Shown here in pieces: positions 23,276-32,598 of a stretch of 64,000 nucleotides of DNA. The position numbers were made by a program, and so were the translations under genes. The DNA comes from Zygaena filipendulae. Taxonomy: Eukaryota > Arthropoda > Insecta > Lepidoptera > Zygaenidae. Numbering within the stretch: the first letter of the stretch is position 1; every line of letters begins with the position of its first letter. A model generated the notes under the pieces. That model was not told the DNA's origin and made no database searches. It worked only from the letters and a program-made list of their open reading frames with translations. Location of the stretch: NCBI GenBank assembly GCA_907165275.2, contig OU015652.1, positions 12,849,001 to 12,913,000 of the forward strand. Direction: 5' to 3'.

Positions 23276-26200
23276 ATGGCTACTTCAGATTCAATGTTTT
23301 TATTTGAAATAGTGGTGGAGGAACTCAAAAGTTTTATAGACTGTAAGAAATTTTGCATAATAAGTCAATTTGCTGATATTTTCACTTTGGTATTGAAAGA
23401 TCCAAATGAACTAGATTTCGATTTCGCAAAACGATCAAGAAGGAGGAAATTGAAAAAAACATCCAAAGTAAGGAAATGTCATGAGATATTAGGAAAACCA
23501 GTACCTAATCTACCAAAGGTTGAAACTGGTCAATCAATATTATTCACTAGTAACATAAATTCGTTGAAATTAAGTATGAAAAAGTTTCCTATGGAATTAT
23601 CGCTGTTCCGCAAATCTGATATTAAAGACAGATTAGGCTCGACACACATAACGTGGAGTCGAGTTTTTATCGAATACCTAAATAAGCTTGATAGGAAAGT
23701 AGAACCATCGCCAGTTACGACAAAGGGAGAATATAATGTTTTTGATGAACTCACTTCAAAGCGGATGGCAACTATTAAAATTAATATAAAATTGACTTAT
23801 TTAAAAGACAAAATAACTACACAGTTTCGATCACTCTCTGAAGACAAGCCAGATACATTTATGTACACTAATATTAATTCAAAGTCCACACAATTTTTAA
23901 GCACGGTCAAAGATCCCGATGAAGTATTTGAAACGGGAATTATCAAAACCATATACAACGGCGACAAGCATAAGTTGAAGAAATATAAACGTAACAAAAG
24001 GAAACATTCAAAAAGCAATGCCAATTACGAGAATAAAGAGAGAAAACCTGAATCAGCATCATTTGAAAAAAATTGTTTAAGCAAACTGGAAGACAAGAAA
24101 AAAAACTATAAATGTGGAATTAATTTTGTAAAAAGCACCACTAATGTTGAACACGATAAAGTTATTCAGATTGTCAAATGTAAATCTCAATCATCGATTA
24201 ATAAAAAAAATTTCAACGCATTAAATTATATTTTTGGCGATGAATCAACTCTCAGGAATCAAGTTTACTGTGTAGGCTATGTTACTGTACAAAATGAGTT
24301 AAAAGATTCGCCCTTGGATACTAATGAAGAATCAGAACAATCTGAACAGAAATATAAGTTTAAATTATGTGAAAGTGAATGTCCAAGTAAAAAGGCTGAA
24401 GACGGTTCCTGTTCTGAGGGAATATGCTCTGTTGATTTACCGGCTGAGTTAGCTGATAGGATCACCGTAACAAAGTGTGACCAAATTGATTGTAATAATA
24501 AAAAACAAAGAGAAGTTCCTTCACCACCTGACGATCGCATACTTTTTGATTTAACTAATCTCAATAAACGTTGCTGCAACATTACTGAAACATTTGAAGA
24601 AGTCGTAGGTGGAATGAAAGCAAAAATGAAGTTCACAGATGATCCTTGTTTTTGTTCCTGCGAGTGCCAGTTTGGCTTTACAAAAAAGACGACTTATTGT
24701 AAAGTTTGTGGAGGATATGAGGTGCCTGGAGAGGAAATTGCCCCAAAGTCAGGACATGAGCTACCGCATCCCTGTCCAATATTTCACAAACTTTTGGATA
24801 AAGGAAAATTTAAGAGTTGGAGTACTTCAGGAAGTGATAGCAAAAAAAAAGATGGTGAACTCAGTCAAAAAAGCTCAAAATCAAGATCTCCATCTGAGAA
24901 GCGTGCGTCTGACAAAAAAAGTGGTGAATCCGAAAGAGACTGTAAAAAGATTAAAAAAGATAAGAGATTCAAGTTTAACTACGGTTACACAGGTATACGT
25001 ACGTACTTAAGTATTTTGTAGACGTTTTTCTTTTTGTGAGATATATTATTCATGACTTTTATTGCACTATGTGTACCTGCACCTTTATTTTATTGCAGCA
25101 CCTAAAATTGGGCATGTTAATTGTGCAACGCCTTGTACCGGCACTCTTGGTACAGTTCCGAGAAAAATGGGTTGGTTGTGGACTGCTGAAGATGTACCCG
25201 GGATGAAGGTATTTAATTCGATTTCAATTACTATAAATAACTATACCAACTTCATAGGGTATCAGATTTTATTTATTTTTTATTTTATTTTTTTTTGTCA
25301 TAGTTTCGTCCGATGTGGAAGCCAGGTGCTACAAATAAGCATGTTGTGAGAATGCTAAGGATGGCGAAGAATCCTGGAACAGTAATAACAAAAAAGAGAA
25401 GAAAGGACGCTATGAAGAAGAAACCATTAATCAGGCCTCTTCTTTTGGTACATAAGAAAGATGGCGAGTTTACTGTGACAATGGAAACGATGAAAACATA
25501 TCAGAAGCCAAGAACAATCAATCAGTATCCATACGAAAACAAACCAGTCCTAACATATACGATAGGAAGGACAGATGAAGAAAATCGGGAAAGGCAGAGG
25601 AAAAAAGAACGAGCACAGAGACGCATGGAAAGAGCACAACGTGAATTTATTCAGAGTGCTTTTAGGGATATGTGTCGTGAGATTTGCATTAAAACATATC
25701 AGCAGGCATTAGGTATATTGCCGGATGCAGAGAACCCTGATTGCCCATGCTTACCAGCGCATCCTGGTCCTGAATCAGGAATAAACGTTGACGTTTCTTG
25801 TTCTTGCTCTGGTGATAATTCAACGTTTGGCTCTGACACCGATTCAGATGAATGGTTCGTGGAATTCACACCGCCGGTTGCAACATTTGATCCGAAATTC
25901 AAAGTGAGGAAAGTAATAACACAAGACAATTCAAGCCAATATACGTACTTAGATTATAAAGTGAAGCTTGTTGATAGATTTGGAAAGCCAATACAAAGAT
26001 TCTTTAAAGGTCCTGATGGCAAACAGCAATGTAGTGATTTAGGAGGTTTCTGGAATCCTGAACATAAATGGTTAGAAATTAACGTTGATGGTTATATAGC
26101 ACCAGACGGACGATGGGCTCCAAAAATTTTCACTGGACCAAATGGCGAACAAGTCGAGGCTGAAAGTGGCAAATTCCAAGCAAATAATGGTGATTGGTTA

Positions 26201-26863
26201 GTTGTCGGAGTTGATGGCTATGTTGACTGTCAAGGTAGATGGCGTTATTATTCAAAGCCGAGAGGTGGAATAGACAGAAGTCGAGCTGCAGGAAAGAAAG
26301 GCGGTGCAGGTGATAAAAAAGATGCCAAAGGCTTGCAAAACGTACCCTCAGAAGCAACATGGAGTTGTTTTGGAGATGCATCCCCAAAACAGTTGTCTAA
26401 AATGGGCATAATAGGTCACGGACACGATAAAAAACTACTAGATAAAACGTTGAAAGAAATGTTAGCTCGCGGGGAAGACGTATCGATACCTAAACCATCA
26501 ACGATCCCTCGCTTGCCACCTTCAAAGAAAGGTAAGAAACGTACAGGTCAAGAAGTTAAAGCATATGATTCACGAAGCTATTTCTTAGAGAGAACGAAAT
26601 GTAGGCATCCGGTGCCCTCTGAAAAGGGTATAGTGGCGGTTGATGAGAGAGGGAACAAAACTTACTTCAGATTGAAAGATCACAAAAACAAACGGCCGAA
26701 AGAGAGAATACATGACTTAAAACGGCAGGGTATAAGTCTAAGCTCCTTCCATGTGCCATGTTTCCATTCGTTTGTGAATAGCGAGCTGATGAAACAACAA
26801 ATCCGCAACAGGATTCTTGGTCTGTCGCGAGATAACAACAATGTTGCAACTCAGACGGGGTGA
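23276..26863 (+). CDS. Cys-rich DUF4776/DUF4770-like protein, copy 2
   Basis: Model: join(23276..24992,25099..25208,25304..26863), 3387 nt, 1128 residues. The start is ATG at 23276 (MATSDSMFLFEIVVEE), aligned with copy 1. Junction phases (1, then 0) are the same as in copy 1. Shared blocks include FADIF-LVLKDPNE, GQSILFTSN, FRSLSEDKPDTF-YTNINSKST, the Cys cluster (CFCSCEC, YCKVCGGYE), HPCPIFHKL, KMGWLWTAEDVPGMK and, in the last exon, WKPGATNK, FRDMCREICIKTYQQALGIL and FKGPDGKQQCSDLGGFW. The middle is shorter than in copy 1: two of the three PCG--DC repeats are missing. It ends with a basic tail. AATAAA at 27,057-27,062 supports an independent 3' end. Function unknown; tandem duplication with copy 1 is clear. 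Confidence 0.82.
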
Positions 26864-27208
26864 GCAATCCTGCCCATAAAATCCTGTGTCCGTAAGAAAT
26901 ATGTATTACCTATATTTGGCGTGATATTTTGTGGTGTAATATATAAGCGAATATGTTTTTGGTAATGTGCTAAGTGAAATTTGTAACGTTACTCTGTAAC
27001 TATAAGATGAAAAGTAAAAAAAATTGTACAAACCAATATATTATACTAATGCTATGAATAAAGTCAAATAATTTCATTTTACATTGTAAACGAAAATGAG
27101 ATTGGAATTCCAAGTAAGACATTCTTTATTTTTTTTATTTTTCTCATAAATTTGAAATAACAAAAAACATTTAGTGAAAAACTTACTAACGATGTTTTGT
27201 TATTTTAG

Positions 27209-27772
27209 GTGATACAAGGATGGAAGCCAGGAGCTATTACAAAACGTCTTCTCCAAAAGTTGAACGCAGCTAAGTTACAAGAAAGGACCGTCGAAAAAAT
27301 TAAACCCTCACATAAACCAAAAAAACAAGCAGCGGAAAAGCCAACTTTGATGATAACAAAGAAAAATGGAGAATATCGTGTAGAAATGCAAGCAAGTCCT
27401 ACAAATAGAGAGGGTAATGCAGAAAAGTTTAAGCCGCTTATATACAAAATAGCTGCTGTAAATAACAAAGACAAGATAACAAAGAAAGAGAAAATCCAGA
27501 GGCATCTGATCGAGCAAGCTGTGAAAGATGTTTCGTTCGATCCGTACCACCCTGAGATTTGCGAGAAGACTTGTTTAAAAGCCTATAAACAGGCGATTGG
27601 TTTATTACCATTTAATCCGAATAATCCTGAGTGTTTGTGTAGTGACGAAGAAGAAACGAAAGAGTCTTTGCGCACTTCCTCATGTGAGAATCACGATATC
27701 AGCTCAGATTGCGAATCTTTAGATGTGGATTGGGAAATATATTTTTCCCCACCTATTGCTTCGCATTCATGA
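27209..27772 (+). CDS. Third DUF4770-like terminal exon (partial gene or alternative exon)
   Basis: An acceptor TATTTTAG at 27,201-27,208 opens a 188-codon frame ending TGA. It begins VIQGWKPGAITKR and matches the start of the last exons of copies 1 and 2, through CEKTCLKAYKQAIGLLPFNP to DWEIYFSPPIA, where it stops. The DGYI repeat region is absent. No matching first or second exon lies between 26,863 and 27,209. The exon is phase 0, so it could splice directly to the second exon of copy 2 (donor at 25,209) as an alternative 3' end. Otherwise it is the remnant of a third tandem copy. The open frame has no damage within its length. Confidence 0.6.
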   Translation: MIQGWKPGAITKRLLQKLNAAKLQERTVEKIKPSHKPKKQAAEKPTLMITKKNGEYRVEMQASPTNREGNAEKFKPLIYKIAAVNNKDKITKKEKIQRHLIEQAVKDVSFDPYHPEICEKTCLKAYKQAIGLLPFNPNNPECLCSDEEETKESLRTSSCENHDISSDCESLDVDWEIYFSPPIASHS

Positions 27773-27882
27773 TCGAATCCAGAATAATTGTCTGAAAGTA
27801 TTTTTCGTTCAAGAAAATGTTATGTTATAAACAATTTTTTAGATGTTATTTGAAGAATGAGTAAAAAAAAAATTTTACAAAA

Positions 27883-30040
27883 TTAACTTCTTTTATTACT
27901 AAAAAGTTCATTAAGAACGTCCCATATTACTAGACTTAGAGTAGTATGGGGTGCTATTCTTAGATACAATGGGCCTAATCCTTTATATAGTCCGTACATT
28001 CCTTCAGCTTTGAATGTCTTGTAGAGGCAGTCGACTGCGCCAGTGTAAAGGGGTCCGGAACTCGTTGCAGACCCTGAAACGAGGTAGTGCTTAGTTGTAC
28101 TTAGATAAATTGAGACTTGAGTGATGTATTAAATTGAAAGCAGTTAGCAAATAGATTATAGTCATGATGGCAATATTATAATTACTTGAAAATTCTTAGC
28201 CAGGAAACGAAGAACCTCCGGTTACAATGACAATAAAAGAACAATGCAGCGTTTTTAATGTAATAATATTAACTGGCAAACTTTATTACCCTGATTGTAA
28301 AGCCGTGTATTGATTACATCTAACGGCGTTTCGACAATGACACAAAACACACTGCACACCAAACTGGCTATGAAGGCGACTGAAGCCTTCGAATAGTCGG
28401 CGAACCCATGCAGGAGCAGGTACTCTTTCAGTCTGCAATTTTTATAAGTTAACGACTCTTATTACCCTGGTTATAGAGGCGGACGGTAGTGACGTCGATG
28501 GGACAAATGATAAGTGCCACCACGACTCCACTCAGTGCACTTGCTGCAAACGCCAGCCCCAATGGCGAACGTTCGCATATTCCATGATTCAGCAACGCTT
28601 CTTTTGCGCTGAGAAAAGTAAGAGCTGTTAAAGAATCTACAACGTCTACGGCTCCCAGCTGCATGATGATTGTACGACGTTTAATGTACGTTGTTCTCCC
28701 GTTTAAATTAATAGTTTTGAGTGCACTGATTCAAACATGTTAGTGATATCAGCGAGATAGAGAGACGCTGTATGTACTGCAATAATTTTACACCTATTCA
28801 TTTTTCAATCTGAAATAGCGGTTGATTTTCGAGTATGGGGACTAGCTATCAGCGCGTCTGCTCGAGCGATAATAATTTTAATTGACGGAAGAGCTATTTT
28901 TCATTGGAAAGTGATCACCGTTGACCATGATTAAATTACCAACGCAAATATATTTTAATAACCGCTGTTCTTACGTAGAGAATGTAGTCAGCTGTGCAGC
29001 ACTGCCTATGGCCAGTCGGAAACAAGTCGCGGACACGCCAGCGAAGTAACCTTTCACACCCTCGTTCCTGTAGATCTTTACGAAGCCATCCCACATACCT
29101 GGAACAATTAAGGATTTTTCTTCGGAGTCGGAATTGAGCTTGCTGTATTGATTGACCAGGTTTTTTTGGTCCCTTGATTTTCTGTCGAGTATGCTACAGA
29201 ACGATGGATGGATGAAACCGAATCATAAATCAGGGCAAAATTCAAAGTTCCCGAAAAGCACCAAGTTGACTTCCCTACTTGATGCCATGGTTATAAAATC
29301 CTCAGAAAATGGTTCGTCATCAACATCAAGAACTGCTGCTGAATACTCGACGTCCTTGGAAAGATGTTACCGCAACAAAAAAACAGAAAAACTGTCGAAA
29401 ATGATCCTCAGGTAGTTCAGTTGTAGTCCACCTGACCGAACTAGTATGAGGATTAATAAACAGAAAAGGTCTGAAAAGTGATTTTAAAATCAGAAACATT
29501 GTTACCAGTGTAACTATGCTGTCTCCCCACAGCTATACTAGGGTGTGCAGCGGCTTGCATCCTGGTCTTGACCACGGATGCTGGGTTGGCCGCCACCCCA
29601 CTAACCACGCCGCTCAAGGATGACCATAGCATAGATTTCTTGACGTCCACTTCCCCTTTCTTATTTTTTGACCACCCTTGCACCTCTGCTATGTGGTATA
29701 TGCCTAATCTGAAATGAGTACAACAAATTATCTGATTACTTACAAGGTGCTGGTTTCAAAAAGGTGTAGTCATATTTAAAGATCGTGTATTAGATTCTTA
29801 CCTAACCGAGTTCATACTAAATCCGAACACCATAGCCGGCGTGAGTCCCTTCTGCAGTGCTAAGATGCCGTCCGTTCTTCCGATTACGTATATCGCGTGC
29901 GCCATACCTCTGTACCGGGTCACTTGCTCCTTACGTCCACGCAACTCCCCTTGAAGCTGTAGCCTGGTTTTTACAACGTCCATTGGATTGGTGATTATTG
30001 TCGCCCCTGCACCAGCCAGTCCACCGATCACGAAGTCCAT
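27883..30040 (-). CDS. Mitochondrial carrier D, SLC25A34/35-like, with alternative exons 4a/4b
   Basis: Model: complement(join(27883..28073,[28290..28432 or 28466..28608],28975..29098,29506..29708,29802..30040)), 900 nt and 299 residues with either exon 4. The start is ATG at 30040 ([14 protein letters not shown]). Motifs: [18 protein letters not shown] in the second repeat; and in the third repeat CPIDVTTVR (exon 4a) or TPLDVINTR (exon 4b), each followed by LYNQ. The last exon has [15 protein letters not shown]. Exons 2 and 3 (203+124) add up to the 327 nt of carrier C, with the cut at a private position. Exons 4a and 4b are equal in length and phase and only 33 nt apart, which points to mutually exclusive use. 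It is separated from the other three paralogs by the DUF4776-like cluster. Confidence 0.88.
28290..28432 (-). CDS. Exon 4b of carrier D (alternative)
   Basis: 143 nt, entering in phase 2 and leaving in phase 1. It encodes [10 protein letters not shown], an AFIAS-type helix and [13 protein letters not shown]. The acceptor is AATTGCAG; the donor is CAGG/GTAATA. About 20 of 47 residues equal those of 4a. Confidence 0.85.
28466..28608 (-). CDS. Exon 4a of carrier D (alternative)
   Basis: 143 nt, with the same phases and the same donor context (CAGG/GTAATAAG) as 4b. It encodes [14 protein letters not shown] and a helix ending [13 protein letters not shown]. The acceptor TTTTCTCAG is stronger than that of 4b. 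Confidence 0.85.
29152..29415 (+). other. Short open frame in intron 2 of carrier D, unrecognised
   Basis: 87 codons, Ser/Lys-rich ([19 protein letters not shown]), lie on the strand opposite to the carrier. No splice sites, family or paralog are seen. It may be a fragment of an inserted sequence or chance. Confidence 0.15.
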
Positions 30041-30571
30041 TTTTAAATTTCGAATGTTTAGATAATACCTAAGTACCTACCTATACTTAATTTCTGGAAA
30101 GAAACAAAATATGTTACCAGACATTGTTTTATATTATAGTAAAAACCCGACGCGCGCTGCGTGTCCGACCACACCCGTTTACCGTTAAAATTCAAAATTT
30201 ATTACATAATAATTTTATTTTTATTTACCTACAAACACGCGCGCTGATTTTTTTTCTTCGTTCGCACTTACCACTGTCGCTAGGTACTAATTTATCTTTT
30301 CGTAATTTAGCTACCTACACCAATGTTCATGGTATAGTGAAATTCATATAGAATTCACCTCTCTTGCCATCTGGGATATACATAATAGTTGTACCAATAG
30401 TCTCCGAGTAAATAGTTGTGACATTAGTATGGACCACATAACAGAAAATAACAGATAGAAGGGACATGAAATCAGTATGAAAACAGATGAAAACCAGTGT
30501 CGCCGGGTGATTTTCGCACAAAAATCTATTCATCACCCACTAAAAAATATCTACATTACGAAATATAGTAC

Positions 30572-30952
30572 TGTCGCGGTCGAGCTAAATTGATAGCGCG
30601 CAATGTATGCAAAACGCGCAATGTAAAGGGAACACATTTGAGTAGCGAATTCGATAGAAGTTCTATTCTAGAAACGTTCGGCCGAGTGGCTAGTAAAACA
30701 CATCGAACTCGAACATTCTAGAGCCCCGTTCGGTTGGGTATATAAACAGCGCAACCGAACCGGACGGGCAGTTCAGTTTGAGCTTTCGAAGCGATTACAA
30801 AACGTAGTGGTTATATACTCTTTGGCGATAACTACGAGTGAATCCTGAGCGATACCTGTTCAGTGTTGCGATACCTAGACCTAGGAACCCTAGACCTAGT
30901 GTTTTTGTAAAGTTAGTGTTAAACTCCGAATAAAGAACCCTAGCACGTAACA
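30572..30952 (+). mobile_element. Solo LTR with heat-shock-like promoter
   Basis: 381 bp, with ends TGTCGCGG and CGTAACA (TGT...ACA) and a 4-bp target duplication GTAC at 30,568-30,571 and 30,953-30,956. Inside, in the right order, are upstream elements, TATAAA at 30,741, an initiator-like TCAGTTT at 30,773 and AATAAA at 30,930, as expected for U3-R-U5. No primer-binding site or internal coding region follows, so it is a recombined solo LTR. A weaker alternative boundary is suggested by similar words (CTACATTACGAAATATAGTA and CTACGTTAAGAAATATAGTA) on both sides. Confidence 0.65.
30654..30746 (+). promoter_or_regulatory. Heat-shock-like elements and TATA box in the LTR
   Basis: TTCTATTCTAGAA (30,661-30,673) has three TTC/GAA units at 5-bp spacing. 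GAACATTCTAGAG (30,711-30,723) fits GAAnnTTCnnGAA with one mismatch. TATATAAAC follows at 30,739-30,747 and TCAGTTT about 34 bp later. The layout resembles an hsp70-type core promoter. Confidence 0.5.
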
Positions 30953-32371
30953 GTACGTTATACTACGTTAAGAAATATAGTAAACGCTTTATGGTTATAT
31001 TTTCAATTGGTCACTGTTTTCAAAATTCACAGTTTTGGGAATATTGTCGTAAATAAGTACTAGTAATAACTACTAGGTCTAAGAATTTTTTTATATGTTT
31101 TTTTTAATTTGTATTTTATGTTGTACCGTTTGTTTCCCGAAAAATAAATAAATAAATAAATAAATATATTTGGCATGGCAGCAAAAAAGTTTTCGGCAAG
31201 TTAGAGCGATTGCTCAGACTTCCTTTGCGGCGCGCCTGCCCCGCCTACCGTCCGTCTTCTCTAGTTAATTTATTTACTCTGTGGACAGGCGGATATGACG
31301 CAATTAGGTCATTCGTTTTGCCGTTTGCACTTTGGTTGTGAGTACAAGCACAGCTAGTGAACTTTTTGGATCAGTAATTGATGAGTAATTAAGTGCAACG
31401 GCATCTGTAAAGAAATCATTATTTTTATGAAAATTTACGACAATTTTAAACGGGGAAGAAATTTTTTTGCTGTGCCTAAATAAGAATAACTTTGAATTTT
31501 TTTAGTCGAAAACACGCAGCACATAAGAAAAGTGTTATTGGACACGTTCTTAGTATAGTCTTGTTTAGAAGTTTAGGTCAAATTTAAAATAAAAAACTCA
31601 GCAACCCTATTTTCTCTTGTTCGTCTGTGCACCCTGCTTCATATTATTATTGTTTATGTTGGGTTTCCAACAATTGATGTACCTATTGGTTTCCAATAAC
31701 TTTTCTTACCTTGTAGATATAACTCCAACCAAACGGTATATAATTAATTGTATCTAATTAGAATGAAACTGTTTCACTAAGCTGTAATGCACTTAGGTAA
31801 CCTTAGTCCTTACTGTACAACTACACAATTTACCACCAAACATTTTAGATAAAACATGAAACACTCAACAAATTATCTAAATTAACTCATATATAGGTGC
31901 TTTATCTTCTAATCTATTGAGATTTGAGACTCATATATTTCGTAAACCATGTTTCGTATATAAACATGCTGCCTTGTCAATAAGTGAAACTAGTTTAGTA
32001 TTATATTATCTGTGCGTGAACTAAAAACACGTGATAAGTACCGACATTGAATGGTGTGGCGGCACAGTTGAAAATTACGTAAGAGATGGCTAGACTATAC
32101 TGTGTTGGAAGAGGAACCTCATTGGCATTGACTCGGTTGGCATTGGCGACGCAAGCGATAACGTGACATGACTGTGACGAAACTCGCAATTTGTTGCGAT
32201 GAGATAAATGGGAAAACAATATATCACACACAGAGATAATATTATACACATGATTTCATTAAAAAACTTCAAAATTAAAGCACAAAATCAATTAATGTGC
32301 GTTTAACGTTCGCGTTGTGGGACGTAACTATAGTTGTGTGAACTCATGTGTTGCCACCACACTTAATAATA

Positions 32372-32598
32372 CTAGCTGTGCTCCGCGGTTTCACCCGCGC
32401 TAATTTTGCAGTTCCCACGGGAATTCCGGGATAAAAAGTACCCTATGTCCTTCTTTGTCCCCCTGAAACGCGCATGCCAAATTTCATCCAAATCCGTTCA
32501 GCCGTTTTTGCGTGATTGAGTAACAAACATCCAAACATCTAAACATCCAAACATCCAAACATCCACACTATCACATTTATAATATTAGTAAGATTAGT
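32372..32598 (-). mobile_element. Helitron-like element, minus orientation, well preserved
   Basis: It starts CTAGCTGTGCTCCGCGG and ends TTTATAATATTAGTAAGA. Near the 5' end of the element is a short direct repeat of AACATCCAAACATC-type units, five times. Confidence 0.8.

Larger units (their letters stand above)
30041..32371. other. Gene-free region with solo LTR
   Basis: Carrier D's upstream region is followed by a repeat half (about 30,411-30,571) that pairs with 61,255-61,425, then the solo LTR (30,572-30,952) and the other repeat half to about 31,020. An (AAAT)n run is at 31,140-31,166. The rest up to 32,371 shows no coding or repeat signal that I recognise. Confidence 0.6.
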
